DNA from: Prevotella sp. | Lineage (GTDB): Bacteria; Bacteroidota; Bacteroidia; Bacteroidales; Bacteroidaceae | Length of the DNA stretch: 41,969 nt | Assembly: GCA_017557185.1 (NCBI GenBank) | Contig: JAFZAP010000004.1 | Coordinates: 1 to 41,969 of the forward strand | Direction: 5' to 3' | In this document: positions 1 through 7,245 of the stretch, in pieces | Numbering within the stretch: the stretch's first letter is position 1 | Layout of the letters: the number at the start of each line of letters is the position of its first letter | Program-made: the position numbers and the translations under genes | The notes under the pieces: model-generated | What the model was told of the DNA's origin: nothing | What the model saw: only the letters and a program-made list of their open reading frames with translations | Database searches by the model: none

Positions 1-1
1 G

Positions 2-280
2 GTGAACGTCATGAAGCTCTGGCTGCAGGAGTCGTATCGCGTCAGCCTCGACGGGCTCGGCTCGTTCAAGATCGGTCTCAAGACCAAGCCTGCCGACACC
101 GCGAAGGACTTCTCCGCCGCAAAGCACGTGGTAGGTTCGCGCGTGAACTTCCAGCCTGAGACCCATTGGAGCTCTGCCGACGGCAACCGCCGCCGCAAGG
201 TGTTCCTCGAGGGCCTCACCGTCGAAGAGACGCCCGAGAACGCGGTTGACAAGGATGGCTCCGCCGAAGGCGGAGACTAA
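2..280 (+). CDS. HU-HIG family DNA-binding protein, 3' part
   Basis: The 92 visible residues match the C-terminal half of the HU-like (HU-HIG) DNA-binding proteins that Bacteroidota carry in many copies. A beta-arm region reads V-S-L-D-G-L-G-S-F-K-I near residue 15, followed by V-G-S-R-V-N-F-Q-P near residue 45. The usual protein is about 130-160 residues with an N-terminal helical part, which is missing here, so the gene runs off the left edge. The GTG at position 2 is not a real start. The acidic, glycine-rich tail ends directly before a GC-rich palindrome. The next genes, a smalltalk protein and a cell-wall peptidase, are the usual companions of this family in Bacteroidales. Function beyond DNA binding or bending is inferred. 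Confidence 0.8.
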   Translation: MNVMKLWLQESYRVSLDGLGSFKIGLKTKPADTAKDFSAAKHVVGSRVNFQPETHWSSADGNRRRKVFLEGLTVEETPENAVDKDGSAEGGD

Positions 281-322
281 AGCCCCACCCCAGCCCTCCC
301 CAAAGGGGGAGGGAGAGGGGCT
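281..322. repeat. GC-rich CCTCCCC/GGGGAGG palindrome (intergenic copy)
   Basis: Just after the HU-HIG stop codon, CCCTCCCC is followed by AAA and GGGGGAGGG, with an outer AGCCCC/GGGGCT pair. It could act as a terminator hairpin, but there is no strong T-tract. The same family recurs near 1457, 2346, 3812, 17277, 17905, 20107, 34159, 34953 and 41449, several times inside genes. Confidence 0.8.
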
Positions 323-330
323 GAATCACT

Positions 331-432
331 GGAGGCATGCTCCGTAGCATGCAGAGCATGCCTCCTTTCTCTCTATAGCATAGCTCCACAAGCAACGGAG
401 GATTGCTCCAGTCAGTAAGGAGCATAGCTCCT
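331..432. repeat. Cluster of GGAG..CTCC mini-hairpins
   Basis: Four short self-complementary units (GGAGGCATGCTCC, AGAGCATGCCTCC, GGAGGATTGCTCC, AGGAGCATAGCTCCT) lie between the HU-HIG and smalltalk genes. They resemble a diverged form of the ordered 22-bp arrays at 14644 and 27888. No coding potential is seen. Confidence 0.65.
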
Positions 433-485
433 ATCTGTGAAATCATTAAGAAATTGGCAGATGAAACAGACAAGCAGGAAAAATC

Positions 486-513
486 AGTGAAATCTGTGAA
501 ATCTGCGGTAAAA
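486..513 (+). repeat. AATCTGTG/AATCTGCGGT repeat upstream of smalltalk gene
   Basis: Reads AATCTGTGAAATCTGCGGT. Related copies are at 1086-1116 (same orientation, directly before the M15 peptidase) and 741-767 (inverted). Copies sit about 20-30 bp before two successive start codons, so they lie in the untranslated leaders. Confidence 0.6.
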
Positions 514-534
514 CTAAAAACAACAAGTAAAATT

Positions 535-717
535 ATGAAAAAGAAAGAAACCATTAAGTACATCATTCAGCTCATCGTGGCCATCCTTACCGCCATCGGT
601 TCGACGCTGTCAGTGACCACCACTGCTTCCGGTGCTCCCGCCGAAGGTGTTGCCCTCTTGGGCGGCACCATCGTGGGCACAAGCTGGCTGCATCACCTGT
701 CGACCCTCATCTGCTAA
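535..717 (+). CDS. Smalltalk-like small membrane protein with long C-terminus
   Basis: A 60-residue protein. It starts M-K-K-K-E-T-I-K, then has one hydrophobic helix (about residues 8-25) with the core I-L-T-A-I-G-S-T-L-S-V-T. This closely resembles the second smalltalk protein at 41486-41650 and the Bacteroidales smalltalk family, which is normally about 30-40 residues and ends soon after a V-T-S-C motif. Here V-T-S-C is replaced by V-T-T-T and about 33 further residues follow, partly hydrophobic and ending in Cys. A longer frame starts at 403, but the ATG at 535 fits the family and follows the conserved leader repeat. Role unknown; position between a DNA-binding protein and a peptidase is typical. 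Confidence 0.65.
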   Translation: MKKKETIKYIIQLIVAILTAIGSTLSVTTTASGAPAEGVALLGGTIVGTSWLHHLSTLIC

Positions 718-1130
718 ATGCCCAAGACAAATCTTTATTAACCACAGATTACGCAGATAACGCAGATTTCTAAGGAATCAAGGAATCGAGGAATGACGTG
801 GCTTTTAGGAAACAAATTAGAACTAATTCGAAAAAATTATTTTTTCAAAGAATGACACGAAGGAAATAGGATGATGGAGGGCGATTCCGCGCGCGGAATC
901 ATCATCCAATTACTTCCGTATCATTCTTGCTCCTCTTCGCTACGCAAGCGGCAAGCCGAGCGCTTTTCCTTAGATTCCTATGTTCCTTAGAAACATCGGT
1001 TTCATTCGTTGAATTCGAATCATTTGCAGACGAAATAATTTATGATAATTAGTGGTTAATTTGTGGAAATTTCTGTTCGATAAAAATCTGCGTAGATCTG
1101 TGGAATCTGCGGTAAAAAGAATGTGATGAT
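718..1130. other. Gene-free tract with nested inverted repeats
   Basis: No credible gene. Outer arms of the AATCTGCG family (741-767 inverted, 1086-1116 direct) enclose further inverted segments (TCTAAGGAATC near 769, TTCCTTAGATTCC near 967) and a long imperfect hairpin at about 850-928. The centre of that hairpin is a perfect 18-bp palindrome, GATTCCGCGCGCGGAATC, at 883-900. The nested layout looks like a small non-autonomous palindromic element or several stacked repeats. Confidence 0.65.
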
Positions 1131-1598
1131 ATGCGATTAAGTAAGAATTTTACATTAGAGGAGATGGTGGCGACGAGTCACAGGAAGCTGCAGGATGCGC
1201 CTTCGATGGAGGTGATTAGGAATTTGCAGAATCTCTGCATTCACGTGCTGCAGCCCCTGCGAGACACCATAGGCGCACCCGTCTATATCAACAGTGGGTA
1301 TCGCTCAAAACGCTTGAACGCCAAAGTGGGAGGCGTACCGAATTCCCGCCACTTGCTAGGCAAGGCTGCCGACATTCATTGCGACAACCTTGCCTATGCA
1401 AAAGTGGTCTTTGACATATTGAAACAAAATAAGTACGTGGATAAAGTACTTATTGAGGGCCCCACCCCAGCCTGCCCTCCGTGGCGAATGGGGATTCGCT
1501 CCCCTTTGTGGGGCCGCAGCCACGCCGGTGGCTGCTCTGAAGACCCCAGTCGCCCCAAAGGGGGAGGGAGAAGCGTGTGGGTTCACGTACAAATGTAG
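1131..1598 (+). CDS. M15A-type (D-Ala-D-Ala carboxypeptidase-like) peptidase with in-frame repeat insertion
   Basis: A 155-residue protein of the peptidase M15_3 fold. Zinc-site motifs are visible: S-R-H-L-L-G-K-A-A-D (His74, Asp81) and W-V-H-V (His152), after the Y-I-N-S-G-Y-R-S segment typical of the family. Such enzymes cut peptidoglycan peptides and are related to phage endolysins. There is no obvious signal peptide, as with many phage-type lysins. Residues 110-146 are encoded by a GC-rich palindromic repeat (about 1457-1570) inserted between L-I-E and R-S-V-W-V-H, two segments that are close together in relatives. The frame is kept and the last zinc ligand is still encoded, but the insert lies beside the active site, so activity is uncertain. 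It follows HU-HIG and smalltalk genes. Confidence 0.75.
   Translation: MRLSKNFTLEEMVATSHRKLQDAPSMEVIRNLQNLCIHVLQPLRDTIGAPVYINSGYRSKRLNAKVGGVPNSRHLLGKAADIHCDNLAYAKVVFDILKQNKYVDKVLIEGPTPACPPWRMGIRSPLWGRSHAGGCSEDPSRPKGGGRSVWVHVQM
1457..1571. repeat. GC-rich palindromic repeat inside the M15 peptidase gene
   Basis: Begins with GGCCCCACCCCAGCC and ends with CCCCAAAGGGGGAGGG, the same ends as the intergenic copy at 281-322. Extra hairpins lie in the middle (GGGGATTCGCTCCCC; GCCACGCCGGTGGC). Its translation accounts for about 37 residues absent from the family. Confidence 0.75.
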
Positions 1599-1611
1599 GG
1601 CGGGGCTATTT

Positions 1612-1825
1612 ACACGCGCCCCAGGCGCATTGAACTTTTGAACGCGCAAAGCGCATTTGAACTGCAGCTCTGCTGCATAGTCTGGGTGCATGTGCAAATT
1701 TGAACCGAAGGTCATCGACTGAAGCAGTGCTGTCACGCAAAGCGTGGTGCACGAATCAGCAAAGGAGATAACCGCGCGAAGCGCATTGAACTTTTGAACG
1801 CGCGAAGCGCTTTACACCTTTTGAA
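1612..1825. repeat. TTGAAC-spaced mini-hairpin array 1
   Basis: Copies of TTGAA(C) are separated by short self-complementary words with small loops: GCGCCCCAGGCGC, GCGCAAAGCGC, GCAGCTCTGCTGC, CACGCAAAGCGTG and CGCGCGAAGCGC. The array fills the space between the M15 peptidase and tatD, and no gene is seen in it. Confidence 0.7.
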
Positions 1826-1827
1826 CA

Positions 1828-2661
1828 CTAAATGACGGGCGAGTGGCCGAATATTCTCTTCACGTTCTCGTTGGTTTGCCGTTCCACCTGCTCAGCTGAG
1901 ATGCCGTAGGCTTCGGCGAGGCGCTGCATGACAAGGGCGACGAAGGCCGGCTCGTTGCGCTTGCCCCGATGGGGAACGGGAGCCATATACGGGCTGTCGG
2001 TTTCGAGTACGATACGGTCGAGGGGAACGGCAGCCGGGAGGTCGTCCGGCAAATGGCTTTTCTTGAACGTGAGCACGCCGCCGATGCCCAGCACGAAGCG
2101 CTGGAAGGAGAGCAGCTCGCGTGCCTCGATCTGATTGCCGGTGAAACAATGGAACACGCCTCCCGGCAGGTCGTGTTCGTAGCGCCGCAGGATCTTCACC
2201 ATTTCGTTTTGTGCCCGGCGGCAGTGTATCATGAGCGGCAGACGTGTCTCTACCGACCAGCGCACCTGTTCCTCGAATGCCTGTAGCTGTTCCTGCTCGT
2301 ACTCGCGGCTCCAATAGAAGTCGAGGCCTACCTCGCCGATGGCGATAGGCCCACCCCCATCCCCTCCCAAAGGGATGGGAGATTGGTTAGCCTCAACAGA
2401 TGAATTTCTTCTCGTAAGAAGGGCCTTGATTTCCGCCAGCTGCTCGCGCCAGTCGCCGCGCACCTCCTCGGGATGTAGGCCCGCCATGGGATAGAGATAG
2501 CCGGGATGTTGTGCACATAGCTCGCGAATATGCTGCGATGTGGCAAGGTCGATGGCTGGCAGGAATATCTTCTCTACGCCAGCCTCGCGGGCTCGCTCGA
2601 TGACGGCGGAAATGTCGTCGCGGAATTCTTCACCGTCGAGGTGGCAATGGGTGTCAGTCAT
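1828..2661 (-). CDS. tatD: TatD family metal-dependent deoxyribonuclease
   Basis: A 277-residue TatD-type hydrolase (usual length about 255-265). Signature motifs in order are T-H-C-H-L-D at 4-9, A-G-L-H-P at 60-64, G-E-V-G-L-D-F-Y near 109-116, M-I-H-C-R near 147, F-H-C-F-T-G near 173 and E-T-D-S-P-Y near 224. These supply the His/Glu/Asp metal ligands of the amidohydrolase fold. Family members are 3'-5' DNA exonucleases used in repair and DNA turnover. Residues about 83-104 are extra and coincide with a GC-rich repeat at 2346-2386, placed just before the E-V-G-L-D metal-site strand. Downstream of the polyprenyl synthetase on the same strand, separated by a hairpin array. Confidence 0.92.
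   Translation of the reverse strand: MTDTHCHLDGEEFRDDISAVIERAREAGVEKIFLPAIDLATSQHIRELCAQHPGYLYPMAGLHPEEVRGDWREQLAEIKALLTRRNSSVEANQSPIPLGGDGGGPIAIGEVGLDFYWSREYEQEQLQAFEEQVRWSVETRLPLMIHCRRAQNEMVKILRRYEHDLPGGVFHCFTGNQIEARELLSFQRFVLGIGGVLTFKKSHLPDDLPAAVPLDRIVLETDSPYMAPVPHRGKRNEPAFVALVMQRLAEAYGISAEQVERQTNENVKRIFGHSPVI
2346..2386. repeat. GC-rich palindromic repeat inside tatD
   Basis: CCCCATCCCCTCCC, then AAA and GGGATGGGAG. Read on the minus strand it encodes a Pro/Gly-rich stretch (S-P-I-P-L-G-G-D-G-G-G-P), inserted in frame before I-A-I-G-E-V-G. Confidence 0.7.
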
Positions 2662-2668
2662 TGGACCA

Positions 2669-2741
2669 AAGGTTCAATGCGCCAAAGGCGCGGTTCAAAT
2701 GGTTCAAATGGTTCAATGCGCCAAAGGCGCGGTTCAAGAGA
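2669..2741. repeat. TTGAAC-spaced mini-hairpin array 2
   Basis: Two copies of GTTCAAT-GCGCCAAAGGCGC-GGTTCAA are joined by tandem ATGGTTCAA words. The array fills almost all the space between the polyprenyl synthetase stop and the tatD start on the same strand. Confidence 0.75.
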
Positions 2742-3716
2742 TTAACTCTGGCGGTGCATCATTTCGGCAGCGTAGTGGCGCATGGCCTGCTTTCGCTCCT
2801 CGGGCAGGCTGATGGCATCGAGGTGCTTCAGGGCCTCGCTGTAGTAATAGGCGATGCGCTCCTGTGCCAGCTTGTCGATGCCGATGGCGTTGTAGAGATT
2901 GGTGACGGCCTTCACCTTTTCCTCGCGGTCGAAATGGGTTGCGGTGATCCAGTGCATGAGTTCTTCGCGCTGCTCAGCATTGGCACGGTTGAGGGCGTTG
3001 ATGAGCATATAGGTCTTCTTGTTGGAGGTGATGTCGCCGCCGATGGCCTTGCCGAAGACGCGCGTGTCGCCATAGACATCAAGGAAATCGTCCTGCAGCT
3101 GGAAGGCCAGTCCCACCTGCTCGCCAAACTGATAGAGGGCGTCGGCATCGGCGGGGGAGGCATCGGCGAGGATGGCTCCCATCTTCGTGGCGCACGCCAG
3201 GAGGACGCTCGTCTTCAGGCGGATCATCTCGATGTATTCCGCTTCGCTGACGTCGGTGCGATGCTCGAAGTCCATGTCGTACTGCTGGCCTTCGCCGATC
3301 TCGAGAGCGGTCTCGGTGAAGAGCGCCATCACGGGAGCGAGCTTGTCGGGACGGCACTGCGCCATGCGCTCATAGGCCAGCACCAGCATGGAATCGCCCG
3401 AGAGGATGGCGGTATTGGCATCCCAACGGCGGTGGACAGTGGGGTGGCCTCGCCTGAGGTCGGCATTGTCCATCAGGTCGTCGTGGAGGAGGGTGTAGTT
3501 GTGGTAGGTCTCCAACGCACATGCCGATGGCAGAATGGTCTCGGGGTCGTCCTTGAACATGTTGTAGGCAAGGAGCATGAGCACGGGCCGGATGCGCTTT
3601 CCACCCAGCGAGAGCACATACTGAATGGGCTCGTAGAGTGAGCGCGGCTGGCGTTCGTAAGGCAGTTGGTCGAGATACTGGTTGACCGCTTGCAGAATTT
3701 CATTTGAAGAGTTCAT
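2742..3716 (-). CDS. Polyprenyl (isoprenyl) diphosphate synthetase
   Basis: A 324-residue trans-isoprenyl synthase that condenses isopentenyl diphosphate with an allylic diphosphate. The first Asp-rich motif is D-D-L-M-D within L-L-H-D-D-L-M-D-N-A-D-L-R-R-G; the second is L-Q-D-D-F-L-D-V-Y-G-D. G-G-K-R-I-R-P near the N-terminus is also typical. The first motif has the DDxxD form without a two-residue insertion, and Tyr sits five residues before it, which suggests a short-chain (C15-C20) product, though chain length cannot be fixed by eye. The start is the ATG at 3716 (M-N-S-S-N-E-I-L-Q). The open frame reaches 3809, but that part is only hairpin-array sequence (translated as repeated N-H-L-N/A-L-N). 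ispH, of the same pathway, lies at 6.3-7.2 kb. Confidence 0.9.
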   Translation of the reverse strand: MNSSNEILQAVNQYLDQLPYERQPRSLYEPIQYVLSLGGKRIRPVLMLLAYNMFKDDPETILPSACALETYHNYTLLHDDLMDNADLRRGHPTVHRRWDANTAILSGDSMLVLAYERMAQCRPDKLAPVMALFTETALEIGEGQQYDMDFEHRTDVSEAEYIEMIRLKTSVLLACATKMGAILADASPADADALYQFGEQVGLAFQLQDDFLDVYGDTRVFGKAIGGDITSNKKTYMLINALNRANAEQREELMHWITATHFDREEKVKAVTNLYNAIGIDKLAQERIAYYYSEALKHLDAISLPEERKQAMRHYAAEMMHRQS

Positions 3717-3724
3717 ATATTTGG

Positions 3725-3811
3725 GGTTCAATGCGCCAAAGGCGCGGTTTAATGCGACTGCGTCGCAGTTCAAATGGTTCAATGCGCTTCGCGCGTTCAA
3801 ATGGTTCAAAA
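3725..3811. repeat. TTGAAC-spaced mini-hairpin array 3
   Basis: GTTCAAT-GCGCCAAAGGCGC-GGTTTAAT-GCGACTGCGTCGC-AGTTCAA, then GCGCTTCGCGC between further TTCAA words. Three different stems occur with the same linker. Located between tonB and the polyprenyl synthetase. Confidence 0.75.
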
Positions 3812-3863
3812 GTTTCCCTCCCCCTTGCCCCCTCCCCCCTTGGGGAGGGCCGGGGTGGGGCCC
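3812..3863. repeat. GC-rich palindrome at the 3' end of tonB
   Basis: CCCTCCCCCC-TT-GGGGAGGG with flanking pyrimidine/purine tracts, directly abutting the tonB stop codon. It may double as a terminator hairpin, though a clear T-tract is not seen. Confidence 0.65.
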
Positions 3864-4571
3864 TTATATCTCAAACACGATGGGTATGGCGACCATGGTG
3901 CGACAGGGCTTTCCGTTGTTGATGCCGGGTTTCCAGCGGGGCATCATCCGGATGACGCGCATGGCCTCGGCATCGAGGAGGCGGTCGGCTGATGTTGCTA
4001 CTTTCTCATCGGAGATGGTTCCGTCGCGGTTGACGATGAACGACACCACCACCCTGCCCTGCCGCTTCTGGCTCTGGGCTGCCGGCGGATAGCGCAGGTT
4101 CTTCGTGAGCCACTGAATGAAAGCGCTCATGCCGCCGGGGTATTCGGGCAACTGTTCGACCACCCGCACGTTGAGAGGTTCGTCGTCGAGCGACATCGCC
4201 ACTGGCGGCAGCGGTTCGTCGGCCTTCGTATCGCCGAGGTCCTCCATCTCGCCCACCGTGGTCGCCATGGCCTGCTGTTCCACCTCTGGCGGCAATTCAG
4301 GCAGCACGTCGACCACCTTCAGCTGTTCGGTGACCTGCGGCTTCGGCGGCTGTTCGACAACGGTCACCATCTGCTCTTTGTCTTCCCAAGTGTTGATGAG
4401 TATTTCCTCGGCCACATCGTCGAGCAGGGTTTCATCGATGTCGTAATCGCCGTCGTTCGAATTCCATTCGAACGCCACGAACAACACCGACAGCACAACG
4501 ACCAGCCCCAGCAGGAATCTGGTGCTGCGCCTTGTCTCCAAACTGGCTTCAGCCGACTTTTTCTGTTCCAT
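3864..4571 (-). CDS. TonB family energy transducer
   Basis: A 235-residue inner-membrane-anchored TonB protein. A short cytoplasmic basic N-terminus is followed by one transmembrane helix (about 19-35), then an acidic and Pro/Glu-rich periplasmic linker (40-140). The TonB C-terminal domain covers about 145-235 (G-G-M-S-A-F-I-Q-W-L, N-L-R-Y-P, G-R-V-V-V-S-F-I-V-N, W-K-P-G-I-N-N-G-K-P). It passes proton-motive energy from ExbB/ExbD to TonB-dependent outer-membrane receptors such as SusC-type transporters; no exb genes are in the window. Transcribed from a promoter divergent from porQ. Confidence 0.9.
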   Translation of the reverse strand: MEQKKSAEASLETRRSTRFLLGLVVVLSVLFVAFEWNSNDGDYDIDETLLDDVAEEILINTWEDKEQMVTVVEQPPKPQVTEQLKVVDVLPELPPEVEQQAMATTVGEMEDLGDTKADEPLPPVAMSLDDEPLNVRVVEQLPEYPGGMSAFIQWLTKNLRYPPAAQSQKRQGRVVVSFIVNRDGTISDEKVATSADRLLDAEAMRVIRMMPRWKPGINNGKPCRTMVAIPIVFEI

Positions 4572-4624
4572 GCAAAACGAGCATGCAGGAGTGCCGTCGC
4601 CTCCCGCAACGTTAAAAATTCATG

Positions 4625-4632
4625 CAAAGATA
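4625..4632 (-). promoter_or_regulatory. -7 box of tonB promoter
   Basis: TATCTTTG on the minus strand, about 55 bp before the tonB ATG. It matches the Bacteroidota TAnnTTTG element. A well-spaced -33 TTTG was not found. Confidence 0.55.
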
Positions 4633-4635
4633 GTA

Positions 4636-4670
4636 AAAAGTTTCAAGTTTCTAGTTCCATGTTTGAAGTT
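4636..4670. repeat. AAACTNGAAACT-type short repeat between divergent promoters
   Basis: AGTTTCAAGTTTCTAGTTCC lies between the tonB and porQ promoters. The same word family, in the opposite sense, forms the tandem run at 16978-17032, with a fragment near 7230. Confidence 0.5.
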
Positions 4671-4676
4671 TTTTTG

Positions 4677-4684
4677 TATCTTTG
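4677..4684 (+). promoter_or_regulatory. -7 box of porQ promoter
   Basis: TATCTTTG, 22 bp before the porQ start codon, divergent from the tonB promoter about 45 bp away. The expected -33 TTTG is not at ideal spacing. Confidence 0.6.
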
Positions 4685-4706
4685 CCAATAATTTAAAGAT
4701 TATTCA

Positions 4707-5657
4707 ATGAATAGATATATTTCCGCCATCCTATTGTGGCTTCTTGTGACTGCGACGAGCGCTCAGGAAAGCCAGACCGCCTACAACTTCCTGCGGCTTC
4801 CGGTGAGTGCGCACGAGGCAGCACTGGGCGGTGAGAACATCACCATCAGCGACGACGACCTGTCGCTCATCTTCAGCAATCCTGCCCTGCTGACGAATGT
4901 GTCGGACAAGACCATCGGCCTGAACTACATGAACTACATGGCCGGAGTGAACACAGCCAGCGCTGCCTTCAACCGCAAGGCCGGCGACAGGGCGGCATGG
5001 GCCGTGAGCGGCCAGCTCATGGACTATGGCACGATGCGCGAGGTCGATGCGAACAACGTGCAGACAGGCGAGTTCTCGGCCAAGGACATCGCGATGGGGG
5101 GCTATTTCTCCTACCTGCTGACGGAACGCATCACTGGCGGCATCACGGCGAAGTGCATCTATTCGGCAATCGGCGACTATCACTCGCTGGCCGTCGGCGT
5201 GGACCTGGGTCTGAACTACTACGACGCCGAACACGAACTCTCGGCATCGCTGATGGCGAAGAACCTGGGCGGACAGCTGGAAGCCTACGACGACGTCTAT
5301 GACCGCATGCCTTTCGACCTGCAGGCAGGCTTCACGAAGCGCCTTGTCCACACGCCGCTGCGCTTCTCGCTGACACTGCACGACCTCGGCCACTGGGACT
5401 ACAAGTTCATCCAGCATGCGGCAGTGGGTGCCGACCTGCTGCTCTCCCAGCAGATCTGGGTGGGCGTGGGCTACAACTTCCGCCGTGCCCACCAGATGAG
5501 CATCCTGTCGAATCTGGATAAGGAGGAGAGTAGCCACGGTGCGGGCCTGACGCTGGGCGCGGGCATCTCGCTGCAGCGTTTCAAGCTGGGTGTGGCCTAC
5601 GGCAAGTACCACGTGTCGAGCTCATCCGTCCTCATCAATGCCGCCTATAGCTTATAG
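4707..5657 (+). CDS. porQ: PorQ, type IX secretion system outer-membrane beta-barrel protein
   Basis: A 316-residue protein with a signal peptide (cleavage likely after A-T-S-A, residue 19) and a PorV/PorQ-like barrel. Recognisable segments are [17 protein letters not shown] near residue 27 and [14 protein letters not shown], then alternating barrel strands ending in the aromatic-terminated A-A-Y-S-L. In type IX secretion, which exports and cell-surface-attaches CTD-bearing proteins, PorQ is an accessory barrel linked to the PorU/PorV/PorZ attachment complex. cmk follows 28 bp later and is probably co-transcribed, an order common in Bacteroidota. No other por genes are in the window. Confidence 0.9.
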   Translation: MNRYISAILLWLLVTATSAQESQTAYNFLRLPVSAHEAALGGENITISDDDLSLIFSNPALLTNVSDKTIGLNYMNYMAGVNTASAAFNRKAGDRAAWAVSGQLMDYGTMREVDANNVQTGEFSAKDIAMGGYFSYLLTERITGGITAKCIYSAIGDYHSLAVGVDLGLNYYDAEHELSASLMAKNLGGQLEAYDDVYDRMPFDLQAGFTKRLVHTPLRFSLTLHDLGHWDYKFIQHAAVGADLLLSQQIWVGVGYNFRRAHQMSILSNLDKEESSHGAGLTLGAGISLQRFKLGVAYGKYHVSSSSVLINAAYSL

Positions 5658-5685
5658 ACAACAAACATATACATCATTATTATTT

Positions 5686-6399
5686 ATGAAGAAAATCACT
5701 ATAGCCATCGACGGCTATTCATCGTGTGGCAAGAGCACGATGGCGAAGGATCTGGCGCGCCGCATCGGATATGTCTATGTCGATACTGGCGCCATGTATC
5801 GGGCCGTGACGCTGTTTGCCTTGCGCAACGGCTTGTTCGACGAAGAAGGCAACGTGCTGACGGAGGAGCTGGAACCGCGCATGGAGGAGATCAGCATCAC
5901 GTTCAAGTTTAATCCTGAGACGCTGAAGCCCGACACGTATCTGAACGGTGAGCTGGTGGAGAAAGAGATCCGCTCGCTGGAAGTATCGAACCACGTGAGC
6001 CCCATCGCCGCCGTGCCCTTCGTGCGCACAGCCATGGTTGCCCAGCAACAGGCCATGGGCAAGGAAGGCGGCATCGTGATGGACGGTCGCGACATCGGCA
6101 CGACGGTATTCCCCGATGCCGAGCTGAAGGTTTTCGTCACGGCATCGGCCGAGGTCCGTGCCCAGCGTCGCTACGACGAGCTCGTCAGCAAAGGAATGCC
6201 CGAGCCCTATGAAGACATTCTGAAAAACGTGTTGGAGCGCGACTACATCGACACGCATCGCGAGGTGTCGCCACTGCGTCCTGCCGACGATGCCCTGCTG
6301 CTCGACAACTCGAACATGACCATTCCCGAACAGAACGAATGGCTCATGGAGCAGTACGAGTCAGTATGTAATCGCGACACTGCTCCATCAGCCATTTAG
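5686..6399 (+). CDS. cmk: (d)CMP kinase
   Basis: A 237-residue cytidylate kinase that phosphorylates CMP and dCMP with ATP. The P-loop is G-Y-S-S-C-G-K-S-T at 10-18, followed by [11 protein letters not shown] for nucleotide binding, M-D-G-R-D-I-G-T near 126 and R-R-Y-D-E-L in the lid region. The start is the ATG at 5686; the frame is open to 5590, but that part overlaps porQ. The C-terminus extends about a dozen residues past the usual W-L-M-E-Q-Y end and overlaps the 3' end of the convergent ispH by 56 bp. Confidence 0.93.
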   Translation: MKKITIAIDGYSSCGKSTMAKDLARRIGYVYVDTGAMYRAVTLFALRNGLFDEEGNVLTEELEPRMEEISITFKFNPETLKPDTYLNGELVEKEIRSLEVSNHVSPIAAVPFVRTAMVAQQQAMGKEGGIVMDGRDIGTTVFPDAELKVFVTASAEVRAQRRYDELVSKGMPEPYEDILKNVLERDYIDTHREVSPLRPADDALLLDNSNMTIPEQNEWLMEQYESVCNRDTAPSAI

Positions 6400-7231
6400 G
6401 CGTACTGGTGGCTCCACAGATGCCCACCGTGCTGACTCCCTGCAGCCAAGCGATATCAATCTCGCCGGGACCTTCAATGTGGTGGCTGTTGGGATTGTTG
6501 GCAAGGCAGTGATTGAAAAGCACGCGCCCGTTGCTGCTCTTGCGACCTGACACGAAGAGCACCAGGTCGTGGCGGCGGGCGAAGGCGGCGATGGCGGGCA
6601 TGCGGTTGGCCACCTGTCGGCAGATGGTGTCGAAGCTGCGGAAAGTGGCTGAAGGAGAAATATGCTCCTGGATGAATTCTATGATCTGATGGAATTCATC
6701 CAGGCTTTTTGTTGTCTGCGAATAGAGATAGATGTCGCGCGAGAAGTCGAGCTTCCTGACGTCGTTCAGGTTCTCGACCACGACGGCATGGCCCTCGGTC
6801 TGTCCGACAAGGCCAAGCACCTCGGCATGACCGTTCTTACCAAAGATGACGATCTGCGGAGAGGACGTGGGCGACTGGAGTGAGGAGAGCGAGGTCTCGT
6901 ATTGCCGTTTGATGCGCCGTTGCAACTGCAGCACCACGGGGCATGTGGCATCGATGATTTCGATGTTGTTGCTACGGGCAATCTCGTAGGTTGACGGCGG
7001 CTCACCGTGCGCCCGCAGCAGCACCTTTGCGTTGTGCAGCTGCTGCAGCTGCTGATGATTGACGGTGACGAGCCCCTGCTCGTGAAGCCGTTCCACCTCC
7101 ATGCCGTTGTGAACGATGTCGCCGAGGCAATACAAGGGTGCCCCGTTGCGCAGTTCTTCCTCTGCCTTCTTGATAGCCGTGGTCACACCGAAGCAGAAGC
7201 CACTTCCGTTGTCAATCTCTATCTGAAGCAT
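6344..7231 (-). CDS. ispH: 4-hydroxy-3-methylbut-2-enyl diphosphate reductase
   Basis: A 295-residue IspH/LytB, the last enzyme of the MEP isoprenoid pathway. It reduces HMBPP to IPP and DMAPP using a [4Fe-4S] cluster. The three cluster cysteines are Cys13 (G-F-C-F-G-V), Cys97 (D-A-T-C-P-V-V) and Cys272 (G-I-C-G-A-T-S-T-P). His42 (I-V-H-N) and R-A-H-G-E-P-P bind the diphosphate. A Ser-rich segment of about 11 residues before P-Q-I-V-I-F-G-K is longer than in many homologs. Its product feeds the polyprenyl synthetase at 2742-3716. It is the third gene of a likely operon after the alpha-2-macroglobulin and DUF1573 genes (14-bp gap). The 3' end overlaps cmk on the other strand. Confidence 0.93.
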   Translation of the reverse strand: MLQIEIDNGSGFCFGVTTAIKKAEEELRNGAPLYCLGDIVHNGMEVERLHEQGLVTVNHQQLQQLHNAKVLLRAHGEPPSTYEIARSNNIEIIDATCPVVLQLQRRIKRQYETSLSSLQSPTSSPQIVIFGKNGHAEVLGLVGQTEGHAVVVENLNDVRKLDFSRDIYLYSQTTKSLDEFHQIIEFIQEHISPSATFRSFDTICRQVANRMPAIAAFARRHDLVLFVSGRKSSNGRVLFNHCLANNPNSHHIEGPGEIDIAWLQGVSTVGICGATSTPKWLMEQCRDYILTRTAP

Positions 7232-7245
7232 TCTGGTTTCAAGTT

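Noticed and set aside
3717-3809. N-terminal extension of the polyprenyl synthetase
   Set aside because: The extra residues are only translated hairpin-array sequence; the ATG at 3716 begins the conserved protein.
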